Position numbers and translations under genes: made by a program. Positions 16,744-26,694 of a stretch of 64,000 nt of DNA are shown one piece after another. How positions within the stretch are numbered: the stretch's first letter is position 1; every line of letters begins with the position of its first letter. Location: assembly GCA_963840245.1 (NCBI GenBank), contig CAWIYI010000014.1:124001-188000 (forward strand), in the 5' to 3' direction. Source of the stretch: Bog-473 sp963840245. Lineage in GTDB: Bacteria; Actinomycetota; Acidimicrobiia; Acidimicrobiales; RAAP-2. The notes under the pieces were generated by a model. It saw only the letters and a list, made by a program, of their open reading frames with translations, was not told the DNA's origin and did no database searches.

Positions 16744-17379
16744 GTGATCAACGAGAATTGGATTTATGTGGGCACCGCAATCGGTGCGGCCGGTGCCGCC
16801 GTATACCTGCGGGACACCCTGCGGGGGACGACGAAGCCCAACCGGGTGACGTGGCTCCTCTGGGCGGTCGCGCCCTTGTTGGCCGCCGCCGTGGAGCTCC
16901 GGGAAGGTGTGGGTCTGCGCGCCCTGCCCACCTTCATGGTGGGCTTCATGCCGCTGTTGATCTTCATCGGCTCGTTCCACAATTCCGCCTCCGTGTGGAA
17001 GGTGCGCCGGATGGACTACGCGTGCGGCGCTGTCTCGTTGGTCGGCACGGTGATCTGGCTCGTGACCCGCAACGGCGTCCTGGCCATCACCGCCGCCATT
17101 GCTGCCGACTTCCTGGCCGGCATGCCCACCCTGATCAAGAGCTGGACCCACCCCGAGACGGAGACGGTGCACTCCTATATCGGGGCCCTCATCAGCATGG
17201 TCGTCCTGTTGTTGACCGTCGACCACTGGACCTTCGACGTGGTGGCGTTCCCGCTCTTCGTCGCCTGCATGGCCTCGGTGCAGTCGATCGTCGTGGGCCT
17301 CGAGCCCGGCCCGCGGCTGCGCCGTTCGCGTCACCCCGACCTCACCGTCGCCGGCCGGCCTCGCCCGCGGAGGGCATGA
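16744..17379 (+). CDS. Polytopic membrane protein, PQ-loop-like, function unknown
   Basis: The 211-residue protein has about six hydrophobic segments. Motifs TKPNRVTWLLWA and AADFLAGMPTLIKSWTHPETE are reminiscent of the two PQ-loop repeats in small transporters and SemiSWEET-like proteins, but I cannot assign a transported compound. The tail after the last helix is Arg/Pro-rich. GTG at 16744 starts the frame only two residues before a hydrophobic stretch. The gene is divergent from dipZ and is followed by a separate hydrolase gene. Confidence 0.6.
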   Translation: MINENWIYVGTAIGAAGAAVYLRDTLRGTTKPNRVTWLLWAVAPLLAAAVELREGVGLRALPTFMVGFMPLLIFIGSFHNSASVWKVRRMDYACGAVSLVGTVIWLVTRNGVLAITAAIAADFLAGMPTLIKSWTHPETETVHSYIGALISMVVLLLTVDHWTFDVVAFPLFVACMASVQSIVVGLEPGPRLRRSRHPDLTVAGRPRPRRA

Positions 17380-17439
17380 CGCGTTGAGGTCGGCTCCCTG
17401 GTAGGAAGGCGGCGAGAAACCAACCGAAGGGAGCCGTCT

Positions 17440-18312
17440 GTGCCAAAGGCCACTGTCAACGGGATCGAGATCGAGTACGTCACCGACGGTGACCCGTCTG
17501 ACCCACCGCTGCTCCTCGTCATGGGGCTCGGTGCGCAGCTCACGGCGTGGCCCGAGGGATTCGTGGACGGGCTGCGCAAGCGCGGGTTCTTCCTCATCCG
17601 CTTCGACAACCGCGACAGCGGGCTGTCGACGAAGTTCGACGGCTTGCCGGACATTGCAGCCCTCTTCAGCGGTACGGACGTCTCTTCGGCTCTCTACCGG
17701 GTCGAGGACATGGCGGACGACGCGGCCGGACTCCTCGGTGCGCTCGGCATCGACAAGGCGCACGTGGTCGGCGTGTCGATGGGGGGCATGATCACCCAGG
17801 CCCTGGTGATCAACCATCCGGATCTCTTCCTGACGGCCACTTCCGTCATGTCGACCACGGGCGACCGCGCCGTGGGCGCGCCCACGGGTGAGGCGATGAC
17901 GGCACTCCTGCGCCCGGTCGCGACGAGCAGGGAGGAAGCGATCGAAGCGAGCATCGAGGGGAGCCGCGTCATCGGTTCGCCGGCGTACCCGACCGAGGAA
18001 CGCCTGCTGCGGGTGCGGGCCGGCGCGGCGTACGACCGCTCCTATTGCCCCGAGGGCACCGCCCGCCAGCTCGCAGCCATCCTCGCCTCACCGGATCGCA
18101 CGGTGGGGCTCAACGGTGTGCGGATCCCGTTCCTCGTCGTGCACGGTGACGCCGACCCGCTCGTGACCCCGAGCGGCGGGGCGGCGACCGCAGCAGCGGT
18201 GCCGGGTTCGAAGCTGCTTGCCATCCCGGGCATGGGGCACGACCTGCCCGAGCCGCTCTGGGACGTCGTCACCGACGCCATCGTGGCCAACACCGAGTTG
18301 GCCGCCGTCTGA
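17440..18312 (+). CDS. Alpha/beta hydrolase
   Basis: The 290-aa hydrolase has the usual motif order: oxyanion loop LLVMGLGAQLTAW, FDNRDSGLS, nucleophile elbow GVSMGGM with Ser near residue 113, acid in VVHGDADPLVTP and His in PGMGHDLPEPLW. It resembles the aclacinomycin methylesterase/haloperoxidase-like group, where FDNRDxG is characteristic. The substrate is unknown. GTG at 17440 follows GAAGGGAGCC. No operon partner is evident. Confidence 0.85.
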   Translation: MPKATVNGIEIEYVTDGDPSDPPLLLVMGLGAQLTAWPEGFVDGLRKRGFFLIRFDNRDSGLSTKFDGLPDIAALFSGTDVSSALYRVEDMADDAAGLLGALGIDKAHVVGVSMGGMITQALVINHPDLFLTATSVMSTTGDRAVGAPTGEAMTALLRPVATSREEAIEASIEGSRVIGSPAYPTEERLLRVRAGAAYDRSYCPEGTARQLAAILASPDRTVGLNGVRIPFLVVHGDADPLVTPSGGAATAAAVPGSKLLAIPGMGHDLPEPLWDVVTDAIVANTELAAV

Positions 18313-18576
18313 CGGCCGAGTCGATGCGCACGTTCACGATCGCCGCACCCGCCTGAGGGGTCGTGATCGACGTCCGGGTGTCGTAGGGGCTCACCCCGGG
18401 AATCCGCTGGCTGCCCGGGACTCCTCGGGCTGGGGCCGCGGCCGCCCTCGACTGGAGAAGTGCCATGATTCTCCGGTCCCATGTCGGTGGGGCTGGACAA
18501 GCTGACCAACTCGACGCTCTCTGTCGCCCCGGCCCGTCCGACCCCCTCTAGCGATTCGAAACGAGGCCTTCGTACC

Positions 18577-19065
18577 ATGTCCAAACCTTGGCGCACCGAA
18601 GGGTCCGTCGAGCAGTTCATCGACGCGACGCCCGAAGAGATCTATCGGGTAATTTCCGATGTAACAGAAACGGGCGAGCGCAGCGTCGAGTGTCGAAGCT
18701 GCGAGTGGCTTCCCGGCGTTGAGCAGGGGACCGTCGGTGCTCGGTTTCGTGGCAGGAACCGCAGCGGACTGATTCGCTGGTCCAGGGTCTGCGAGGTCGT
18801 CACGGCCAACCCCGGAGAGACGTTTGCCTTCCGGACTGTCCCGGAACGGATCGATCCGAGCCGCAAGGACTCGACCACCTGGACGTTCCGCCTGACACGG
18901 CATGGGTCGGGCACAAATGTCGAACACTCCTACGTCATCACCAAGTTGCCGGGGATCCCGTTCAAGTCCATCTACGGCCGTGCGCTTCCACAGCATCGGG
19001 ACATGCGTCCGCAGATGGCCGACACTCTTCAGTCGTTACGCGCACAGGTGGGGCTCAAGGTGTAA
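18577..19065 (+). CDS. SRPBCC (START-like) family protein
   Basis: The 162-aa protein has the polyketide-cyclase/dehydrase-like fold: N-terminal EGSVEQFIDATPEEIYRVISDV, a central strand region with TVGARFRGRNRSGLIRW, and SYVITKLPGIPFKSIYGRAL before the C-terminal helix. Such proteins bind hydrophobic ligands, and many form part of lipid or aromatic metabolism; no specific role can be read. ATG at 18577 follows ACGAGG. Between the hydrolase and this gene (18313-18576) I see no feature. Confidence 0.75.
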   Translation: MSKPWRTEGSVEQFIDATPEEIYRVISDVTETGERSVECRSCEWLPGVEQGTVGARFRGRNRSGLIRWSRVCEVVTANPGETFAFRTVPERIDPSRKDSTTWTFRLTRHGSGTNVEHSYVITKLPGIPFKSIYGRALPQHRDMRPQMADTLQSLRAQVGLKV

Positions 19066-19513
19066 CTGCTCCGGCTTCGATGCTTTCTCGGCGCCCGTCA
19101 CCAGGGGCGCAGGGTGCCGGACGGCGCTCGGGCCGAGGTCGAAAGAGGACACCACCACCACCACGAACAACCAGAAGGCCGTCGAGTCGTCCACCACGGC
19201 GCGCAACGCCAAGGGGACCAAGACGACCGGGCGAAGAAGGCCGCGGCCAAGACGGACGTCGAGTTCGTCGCACCGCTCAACGGGTTCAACTGGACCTGCG
19301 AAGCTCCTGGGCGTCGCTAACAAAGTGCGCCTCGGGCTGGAGACCCCTAGGTCACCACCTGTTCATGGGTGACACCGTGGAGGCTCTGTCCGGTCGCCGT
19401 GGTCGTGCCCCACGTGAACCCCGCCGGAACGCCTGCGCCAGTGCTTTCCCAGCCATCGGCGCGTCCTCCCGCTTGCGCTGGGTTCCCGGGCGGCAGGGTA
19501 TCGTTCCCTGACA
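19066..19513. other. 448-bp stretch with a possible degraded small gene
   Basis: No intact gene is evident. One frame reads SKEDTTTTTNNQKAVESS then a Lys/Thr-rich stretch; another continues AKKAAAKTDVEFVAPLNGFN, and returning to the first frame gives GPAKLLGVANKVRLGLE. Together this looks like one small protein of about 80 residues disrupted by indels, but it has no clear start and no family I recognise. The distal part (19372-19513) presumably carries the promoter of the ABC exporter. Confidence 0.35.
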
Positions 19514-20518
19514 ATGACGTCACATTCCTCGCCGATGACGGACGCCCCCGATGCGGAGCGGTCGGGGGCCGGCGCGTCCGAGCCTGGTGCGGCGTCCTCG
19601 CCCATGGTGGAGGCCCACGGGCTCGTCAAGCGCTTCGGCGACTTCGTCGCCGTCGACGGGGTCGATTTCAGCATCGCCAAGGGCGAGTCCTTCGGCTTCC
19701 TCGGGCCGAACGGCGCCGGCAAGACGTCCGCCATGCGGATGATCTCGTGCATCAGCCCGCTCAGCGGCGGCACGCTCCGCGTGCTGGGCATGGACCCGGA
19801 CCGGGACGGTCCTCGCATCCGGTCCCGCATCGGCCTCGTGCCCCAGGAGGACTCGCTGGACCTCGAGCTCACCGTGCTCGACAACCTGATGATCTACGGG
19901 CGTTACTTCGACATGCCCAAGAAGGTCATCCGCGAGCGAGCCGATCAACTGCTCGACTTCGCGCAGTTGACCGAGCGAGCGAACGACCGGGTCGATCCGT
20001 TGTCGGGAGGCATGAAGCGGCGACTGACCATCGCCCGGGCCCTCATCTCCGATCCCGACCTGCTCATCCTCGACGAGCCGACCACCGGGCTCGACCCCCA
20101 GGCCCGCCACCTGCTCTGGGACCGCCTCTACCGCCTGAAGCAGGACGGGGTGACCCTGGTGATCACGACCCACTACATGGACGAGGCCGAGCAGCTCTGC
20201 GACCGCCTGGTCGTCATGGACAAGGGCCGTTTTGCCGCCGAGGGATCACCGCGCCAATTGATCGAGGAGTACTCGACCAAAGAGGTGGTCGAGCTGCGCT
20301 TTGCGCCCGGTCAGCACGAGGAGCTGGCCCCGTCGCTGGCGGAGTTGGCGGAGCGCCATGAAGTGCTGCCCGACCGCATTCTCCTGTACACCGACGACGG
20401 TGACGCCGCGTTGGCGGAGGTTGCCCGCATGGGTCACGTGGCCCGGACCACGCTCGTGCGGCGCTCGACGCTCGAGGACGTGTTCCTGCGCCTCACCGGC
20501 CGCTCCCTGGTCGACTGA
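19514..20518 (+). CDS. ABC-2 exporter ATP-binding protein (NodI/DrrA-like)
   Basis: The 334-aa ATPase has Walker A GPNGAGKTS, Q loop VPQEDSLD, signature LSGGMKRRL, Walker B LLILDEPTTGLDP and the H-loop TTHYMDEAEQL. A C-terminal regulatory segment of about 90 residues follows, as in DrrA/NodI-type exporters. A charged, Ser/Ala-rich leader of about 35 residues precedes the domain, so a later start is possible. It energises the two permeases encoded next. The exported compound (lipid-linked saccharide or drug-like molecule) cannot be inferred. Confidence 0.92.
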   Translation: MTSHSSPMTDAPDAERSGAGASEPGAASSPMVEAHGLVKRFGDFVAVDGVDFSIAKGESFGFLGPNGAGKTSAMRMISCISPLSGGTLRVLGMDPDRDGPRIRSRIGLVPQEDSLDLELTVLDNLMIYGRYFDMPKKVIRERADQLLDFAQLTERANDRVDPLSGGMKRRLTIARALISDPDLLILDEPTTGLDPQARHLLWDRLYRLKQDGVTLVITTHYMDEAEQLCDRLVVMDKGRFAAEGSPRQLIEEYSTKEVVELRFAPGQHEELAPSLAELAERHEVLPDRILLYTDDGDAALAEVARMGHVARTTLVRRSTLEDVFLRLTGRSLVD

Positions 20519-20522
20519 GCCG

Positions 20523-21372
20523 ATGACGGCAGTGAGCGACACGGGCGCGTCGGGGAGTCCCGCGATCTTCGGGCACGGCGACGCAATTGCCGACCCGGCG
20601 TTTCGTCACGCCGATGTGGCTGCGGGCCGCCCGCTACTGGGGCTATCAGTACAAGCGCACCTGGCGCAGTTCGGTCGTCACCAGCTTCCTCATCCCGGTT
20701 CTCTACCTGGCCGCCATGGGTGTTGCGCTGGGATCGCTCATCGACAAGCACTCACACGGCGTGGACGGCGTGAGTTACGTGGCCTTCCTGGCGCCCGGCC
20801 TGTTGGCGGGTACCTGCATGCAGATCGGCACCAACGACGCCACGTACCCGGTGATGGGAGCGATCAAGTGGGTGCGCACCTACATGGCCCAGCTGGCGGG
20901 TCCGCTGAGCGTCTACGACGTGCTGCTCGGGCATCTCGCGTGGATCGCGGCCCGCCTGGCCATCGTGACGTCCATCTACCTGGCGGTGATGGCTGCCTTC
21001 GGGGTCGTCTACTCGCCCTGGGCGATCTTGGCCCTCCCGGCCGCGATCCTGACCGGGATGGCGTTCGCCGCCCCCGTCAGCGCGTTCGCGGCCACCCAGG
21101 ACAAGGACTCGTCCTTCTCGACGCTGTACCGATTCGCCATCATCCCGATGTTCCTCTTCTCGGGGACCTTCTTCCCGATCTCGCAGCTGCCGACGTGGCT
21201 CCAGGTGGTGGCCTACGTGACACCGCTCTACCACGGGGTGGCGCTGTGCCGTGACCTGACGCTCGGCCAGGTGAGCTGGGCGGACCTGGGACACGTCGCC
21301 TACCTGTGCGCACTGGTCGCCGTCGGCTACGCCGCCGGCCGGCGGACCTTCGCCAAGCGGTTGGTGGTGTGA
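20523..21372 (+). CDS. ABC-2 exporter permease 1, NodJ-like (one-base frameshift)
   Basis: The protein of about 282 aa has six membrane helices and the ABC-2 loop FLFSGTFFPISQLPTWLQ, with a NodJ-type conclusion (TPLYHGVALCRDLTLG). The natural start is ATG 20523, four bases after the ATPase stop, giving MTAVSDTGASGSPAIFGHGD. That leader joins the TPMWLRAARYWGYQYKR frame if one T of TTT at 20601-20603 is removed. Without the correction the only start would be TTG at 20587. It pairs with the next permease as a heterodimer. Confidence 0.88.
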
Positions 21373-21376
21373 CGCG

Positions 21377-22219
21377 ATGACGACGACCACGACCCGCTCG
21401 AACCTCGAGCAGCGCTCTCCCGGCGTGGCGGCGCGCATCACGCCACTCGCCCTGATCGGCGGGCGCCACGCCTCGCGGGTGCTCGAGCGCAACATCCTCG
21501 TCTACCGGCGCTCGTGGGTCTTCATCGTCTCGGGCTTCTTCGAGCCGCTCTTCTACCTGCTCTCCATCGGGGTCGGGCTGTCGCACCTCGTCGGCCCGAT
21601 CAACGTGGACGGCCGCGAGATCCCCTACACGGCGTTCGTGGCGCCCGGCCTCCTGGCGTCCTCGGCGATGAACGGCGCCATGCTCGACTCGACGTTCCTG
21701 GTGTTCTTCAAACTCAAGATCGCCAAGACCTACGAAGCCATGCTGTCGACGCCCCTGGGGGTGAGCGACGTCGCCCTGGGCGAGCTCAGCTGGTGTGTCC
21801 TGCGGGGCACCCTCTACACGGGCGCCTTCCTGGGCATCATGGCCCTCCTGGGCTACATCGTCTCCCCGTGGGCGGTGCTGTGCTGGCCGGCCGCGGTGCT
21901 GATCAGCCTGGCGTTCGCGTCGGCCGGCATGGCCGGCACCACCTACATGCGGACCTGGCAGGACTTCGACATGGTCTCGCTCGCCTTCATCCCCTTGTTC
22001 CTGTTCTCGGCCACCTTCTACCCGCTGACCGTGTACCCGGGGTGGCTCCAGGCCGTCGTCCGCGTCACCCCCCTGTACCAGGGGGTGGTGCTGGTGCGTG
22101 CCGCCGACCTGGGGATCTTCTCCTGGACCCTCATCTTCCATGTCGCCTACCTGGTGGCGATGGCGGTCGTCGGGGTCATCATCACCAGGCGCCGTCTCGG
22201 CGCCCTCCTCCTGCCGTAA
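21377..22219 (+). CDS. ABC-2 exporter permease 2, NodJ-like
   Basis: The 280-aa protein has six predicted helices and is homologous to the preceding permease (GFFEPLFYLLSIGVGL, ARTYEAMLSTP-type loop, FLFSATFYPLTVYPGWLQ, VTPLYQGVVLVRAADLG). It starts five bases after permease 1 and completes a two-permease, one-ATPase exporter like NodIJ. Both permeases keep the cytoplasmic loop after helix 2 that contacts the ATPase. The frame is intact. Confidence 0.92.
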   Translation: MTTTTTRSNLEQRSPGVAARITPLALIGGRHASRVLERNILVYRRSWVFIVSGFFEPLFYLLSIGVGLSHLVGPINVDGREIPYTAFVAPGLLASSAMNGAMLDSTFLVFFKLKIAKTYEAMLSTPLGVSDVALGELSWCVLRGTLYTGAFLGIMALLGYIVSPWAVLCWPAAVLISLAFASAGMAGTTYMRTWQDFDMVSLAFIPLFLFSATFYPLTVYPGWLQAVVRVTPLYQGVVLVRAADLGIFSWTLIFHVAYLVAMAVVGVIITRRRLGALLLP

Positions 22220-22284
22220 CGGGCGACCCCGGGCGGCCGGTACCGTAAGGGCCGATTTTCCCGAGCAGCAGAGGACCGGACGCA

Positions 22285-22867
22285 ATGAACATCGTGGTGA
22301 GCAACGTGAAGGGCGGGGTCGGCAAGACGACCACCGCCGTGTACCTGGCCGCGGTGGCGGCCCGGCGCGGGACGAGGTCCCGTGCTGCTGGTCGACGCCG
22401 ACCCCCAGGGTTCGACGGCCGAGTGGTACGACGCCGATCCGATGGACGGGGTCGAGCTCATAGAGGGTCCCTCCGTGCGCACCGTCACCAAGGCCATGAA
22501 CCAGGAGGACGGCATTGTCGTGGTCGACACCCCACCGGGCGAGGGCAACGTCGTCCAGGCGGCATTGGGACGGGCCGACGCCGTGGTCATCCCGACCCGG
22601 GCCGGCGGGATCGAGCCCAACCGCGTCGTCACGACGCTCGAGATGACGCCCAGGAACATCCCGGCCGGTGTCGTCATCTGCTCAGCCCGGCTGGGCACCA
22701 ACGACCTGGAGGCCACGGTCGAGTGGTGGGACGAGCTCAAGGTGCCGGTCTGGGGCATCATCCCCGAGCGGGTCTCCATTGCCAGCGGTCCCTCGGCGGC
22801 CCTCTCGAGCGAGGGCCTGGAGCACTACGGCAAGGTGTTGAAGAAGGCCGTCGCCAAGAGCCGCTGA
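22285..22867 (+). CDS. ParA-family ATPase, orphan (one-base frameshift)
   Basis: The protein of about 193 aa has the deviant Walker A motif KGGVGKTT at residues 9-16, LLVDADPQGSTAEW and VVVDTPPG, which define ParA/MinD-type partition ATPases. The first 32 codons and the rest lie in different frames; removing one G of GGG at 22369-22371 joins them as ARRGRGPVLLVDADPQG. No parB lies nearby, and the protein is short, so it is probably an orphan ParA positioning some cell component rather than a chromosome segregation gene. Confidence 0.82.
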
Positions 22868-22877
22868 CCCGTGCCGC

Positions 22878-25800
22878 TCAGCGAGCGGGCACCGTCTGGA
22901 GCTCGGCGTGGAAGCGGCTGTCGACCCAGGCCACCGGAGCCTTGCCGTGCAGTTGACCCGTGAGCTCCGAGAGGAACCACCGCCGCACCGCGACGCTGGC
23001 GGGCGATGCCGGGAGGGTCAGGAGTCGCTCGGCCGAGCCGAACTCATCGGCCTCGTCGAGCATGGCGTCGTAGAACTCGCACGCCACCACCGCGGATTCC
23101 GGCAGCTCGAGCGTCCAGTCGAAGAACTCGACGTTGTCGTCGACCGCCATCTGCCAGATGTCGTCCATGCCGGGTCCGAGCCCGTTGAAGCGGGCGCCGA
23201 TCTGGGACACCAGCACGGAGAGACGCTCGGGCAGAGCCGGCGCATCGGGGGAGCCATTCGCCCGCTCCTTCATCAGCCGGAGCTCGCGGAACAGCGCCTC
23301 GTACTGTTCGCTCGACTTCTGCAGGAGGCCGACGGGGATCCCGAGCAGGCGCACGGACACCTCCGGGGAGTCGCCGGGGTCGCCATGGAGACGAGGCTGC
23401 GCAATGCCGGCGAGGTCGAAGCGGAAGCTGCCGTCCGACACGCTGGCCGGGGTGACCGGAAAGTCGACGGGGAGCTCGAACCAGACGATCTTGCCGCCGT
23501 CGACGGCCTGGATGCCCCAATTCGATGCCAGCGAGTTGAACAGCGTCAGCCCGCGGCCGGTGGCCGCATCCGTTCCGTACTCCTTGATGGACGGGAAGGC
23601 GGGGTTGCCGTCGGCGACGTCGACCCGGATGCGGTCCGGCAGGATGTGCAGGGTGACGGCCATGGGCGTCGCCGCGTGCAGCACCGCGTTGGTGACCAGT
23701 TCCGAGGTCAGGAGGGCGGCGCAGCCGGAGACTTCCGCCGGCAGATCGCGCAGATGCGCGACCACCCAGTGGCGCGCCACGGGCGTGCTCTCCACCACGG
23801 GCTCGAGGTGCAGTGTTGACATGCCATCACGTGACGTACCCACAGGCTGGGCGGTTATGCGTTCCTCGCTCAGCCCGGTGTAGTTGAGACAGAGCACGAC
23901 GACGTCGTCGGTCCGCTCCTCCGCGCTCAGCATGGACGCGAACGTCACCGCAGGATGGTCGGGCCAACCTGATTCCGCAATGACTGTTGCCGTGCTGGCC
24001 AGCCGCTCCATCCCGTGCGTGATCACCTCGCCCCGGCGCTCGATCAGGCCGTCCGAGTACATGATGAGAGAGTCCCCAGGTTCGAGCACCAGCTCGTCCC
24101 GGGGCCGGGGCGCACCACTGAGCCCGGCCGCAATGAGCAGCGAGCGCTGCATCGGGCAGAAGGTCGCACTGCCGTCGGCGCGCACCACGAGCGGCGGCGG
24201 GTGACCTGCGTTGCTCAGGACGACCCGGCCGGTCGACGGTGAGATCGTTCCGACGACGGCGGTCACCACCCGGTCCTCGATGAGCGCGTTGAAGAGGCGG
24301 TCGAGCGACGAGAGCACCTCGGTCGGCGACAGGCCCGATACCGCGTAGGCGCGGATCGCGCTGCGCACCTGCCCCATCAAGGCTGCGGCCGGCGCACCCT
24401 TGCCCATGACATCGCCCACGCTGAAGAAGACGCAGTCGTCGCTGAGCTCGAAGACGTCGTACCAGTCGCCGCCGGCGTAGGTGCCGGCTACTCCGGCGCG
24501 GTACTCGGCGTCGAGCAGGAGGCCGGTGACATCGGGCAACGAGTCCGGGAGGACGGCTCGCTGCAACACGTCGGCGACGACATGCTCGCGTTGGAACCGT
24601 GTCGCGTTGGACAGGGCGACTCCGGCCCGGCTCGCCACTTCGGTGGCCAGCGAGACGTCGTCTGCTTCGAAGAGGCGACCGGGGCCGTCGACGAAGGTCA
24701 TCACGCCGATGACCTCTCCGTTGGCGGTCAGCGGGACCGCGAGGGCCGTGGCGGTGCCCTGCGGGTCCTCTCCGTCCTCACCGCCGTCGAGCGGGGCCAG
24801 TTGCGTGCGGCCGCTGCGGAACGCGACGGCGGCCGGAGCATCGGAGCCGAAGGGGAGGACATCCTCGACGCGCGTGGCGGCGCGGGCTCGCCCGGGCGCC
24901 GGTGCCCGGGGCCCGCGCACGTCGAGCCGGACGAGCCCGCTCTCTCCGGGTACCTGGACCGAGCACGAGTCGGCCAGCCTGCCCTCGACGAGACTCATCG
25001 TGCGCCGGATCACCGTGGTCGGCTCGAGGCTGGAGCTGAGGAGCCGGGTGACTTCGGAGAGGAGCGACAGGCGCTCCCGTCCCGCTTCAGCGTCGCGCAG
25101 CGCCTCCCGCTCGTGCTCGAACACCTGCGCTCGCTCGAGCGCCTGTGCGGTGAGGCCCGCCAGCGTGGAGAGGAACCGCAGATCGGGCTCGCCGGGTTCG
25201 GGGAGGGAGACGAAGGCGAGGGAGAGCACCCCGAGTGGGCCGCCGTTGCCAACGAGCGGCTCGCTCACGATCGTGACCGGTTTGGGGAGCTCGTGCAGGA
25301 CCCGGGGCACGATCTCAGCGACCAGGTCGTCACCGATCCCCTCGTCCGCCTCGAGGGTGGCGATGTCGGTCCGGCCGCGGGAGAAACAGGTGCCCGCGTG
25401 GCTCCCTTCCAGCGGCACCATGGTGCGCGAGAGGAGTGCGGGATGGCCGCTGCTGGCCAGGCAGGCCAGGCCGCGCTCTCCGACAGCGGCGACGCGCACC
25501 ACCGCGGAGTGCGCCCCCAGAGCCCGTCGCCCGCCGGCGATGGCCGCATGGGCGACGTCGCCCGGAGTCGTGGCGGCGGCCAGGGCCGAGCTGAGCTGGT
25601 GCAGATGTTGGCTGCGTTCCAGGTTGACGAATTCGGTGAGGGTCAGCCGGGCCCGCTCGACCGCCTGGGCGGCGGCGCCCGTGATGGTGAAGAGGAAGGT
25701 CCGGTCGGGCTCGGAGATCTCACGGTCGTCTTCCCAGTGCACGACGACGGCCCCGATGGTGTGGTCGATGACGACCAGGGGGACGATGGCGAGCGCCCGG

Positions 25801-26543
25801 AACCGGTTCGGACCGACGTTGGTGTAGATGTCGGGGCGCTGGCGCTGCAGTTCGTCGAGGGTCTCGGAGAAGAAGGCGGCGTTGTGGCCCAGCACGGGGC
25901 CGTCGGTTTGCAGCGAGGTGAGCACGGGATCTGTCGGGTCGTCGGGGTGGTAGCCGAAGCGGCGGAGTGTCCGCAGAGCACCCCAATCGTCGAGGAGGGC
26001 GAAGGTGGACGCGTCGACGTGCAGCTCGTCGCGCAGCGCGGCGAAGACGGCGTCGGCCACCTGGGCCGGATCGGCGGCGGTCGTGAGTGCCCGCGCCATG
26101 GCCTGCATCCGTTGCGCTGTCTCGGCGGCGACGCGCCGCCGCCTCTCGGCCCGCGTTTCGGAACGGGCGGTCCAGAGCAGCACGTTGCGCTTGCCGCGCA
26201 GGTACGAGATCCACATCGCCACTGCGGTGGCGGCCAGCATCGTCACGACGCGCAACGTGTGGTTCAGCTCGCCGTAGCTGTGTGGCGGCGTGCTGATGAC
26301 GAGCGCGAAGAAGGCAGTCAAAATGCCGACCAGCGCCACCCGGGAGGGCCGGGCGAAGGGAGCGGCGATGAAGGGGGAGATGGCCAGGAGCCCGACGAGG
26401 GACACGCTGCCGCCGTAGACGGCGAAGATGATCGCCACCGTCGAGGCCCACACGAGGGCGATCAGCGTCGCCACGGCCTCGGACCGATCGGCGCGATCGC
26501 TTCGGGGAGTCGTCTCGAGCTCCTCGTCTCCTGGTGCGGGCAC
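22878..26543 (-). CDS. RsbU-like SpoIIE phosphatase with membrane, GAF and HATPase domains
   Basis: The 1221-aa sensor phosphatase begins with an N-terminal membrane block (about residues 20-115), then three GAF-like domains (about 150-300, 315-475, 490-660). A SpoIIE/PP2C domain follows (about 670-880; metal-binding AGGDWYDV, GDVMGKG and SDGLIER), then a HATPase domain (about 895-1020; N box ELVTNAVLHA, G box GRGLTLFN). A further 200-residue C-terminal region has no recognised family and sits beyond the kinase domain. It should dephosphorylate the RsbV-like antagonist encoded divergently at 26789 and so release SigF under stress. Having both phosphatase and kinase-like domains is common in actinobacteria. 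Confidence 0.9.
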   Translation of the reverse strand: MPAPGDEELETTPRSDRADRSEAVATLIALVWASTVAIIFAVYGGSVSLVGLLAISPFIAAPFARPSRVALVGILTAFFALVISTPPHSYGELNHTLRVVTMLAATAVAMWISYLRGKRNVLLWTARSETRAERRRRVAAETAQRMQAMARALTTAADPAQVADAVFAALRDELHVDASTFALLDDWGALRTLRRFGYHPDDPTDPVLTSLQTDGPVLGHNAAFFSETLDELQRQRPDIYTNVGPNRFRALAIVPLVVIDHTIGAVVVHWEDDREISEPDRTFLFTITGAAAQAVERARLTLTEFVNLERSQHLHQLSSALAAATTPGDVAHAAIAGGRRALGAHSAVVRVAAVGERGLACLASSGHPALLSRTMVPLEGSHAGTCFSRGRTDIATLEADEGIGDDLVAEIVPRVLHELPKPVTIVSEPLVGNGGPLGVLSLAFVSLPEPGEPDLRFLSTLAGLTAQALERAQVFEHEREALRDAEAGRERLSLLSEVTRLLSSSLEPTTVIRRTMSLVEGRLADSCSVQVPGESGLVRLDVRGPRAPAPGRARAATRVEDVLPFGSDAPAAVAFRSGRTQLAPLDGGEDGEDPQGTATALAVPLTANGEVIGVMTFVDGPGRLFEADDVSLATEVASRAGVALSNATRFQREHVVADVLQRAVLPDSLPDVTGLLLDAEYRAGVAGTYAGGDWYDVFELSDDCVFFSVGDVMGKGAPAAALMGQVRSAIRAYAVSGLSPTEVLSSLDRLFNALIEDRVVTAVVGTISPSTGRVVLSNAGHPPPLVVRADGSATFCPMQRSLLIAAGLSGAPRPRDELVLEPGDSLIMYSDGLIERRGEVITHGMERLASTATVIAESGWPDHPAVTFASMLSAEERTDDVVVLCLNYTGLSEERITAQPVGTSRDGMSTLHLEPVVESTPVARHWVVAHLRDLPAEVSGCAALLTSELVTNAVLHAATPMAVTLHILPDRIRVDVADGNPAFPSIKEYGTDAATGRGLTLFNSLASNWGIQAVDGGKIVWFELPVDFPVTPASVSDGSFRFDLAGIAQPRLHGDPGDSPEVSVRLLGIPVGLLQKSSEQYEALFRELRLMKERANGSPDAPALPERLSVLVSQIGARFNGLGPGMDDIWQMAVDDNVEFFDWTLELPESAVVACEFYDAMLDEADEFGSAERLLTLPASPASVAVRRWFLSELTGQLHGKAPVAWVDSRFHAELQTVPAR

Positions 26544-26694
26544 GTATTCTCCCCCCGGTCGCCACCGTGGGCTCAGTCGTAAACGCTATTCTCCTCGCCA
26601 GGCGGCGACGCACCAACGCCCGTCCCTCACCGGGGTTGTACGGCGAACCTTCTACCCGAGTGTGACTGAGGGGAAACCCGGTCGGCCCCCGGAG

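Noticed and set aside
19490..19513. SigF-like GGGTAT just before the ABC exporter ATPase
   Set aside because: No GTTT-like -35 lies 15 to 17 bases upstream, so the hexamer alone is not convincing.
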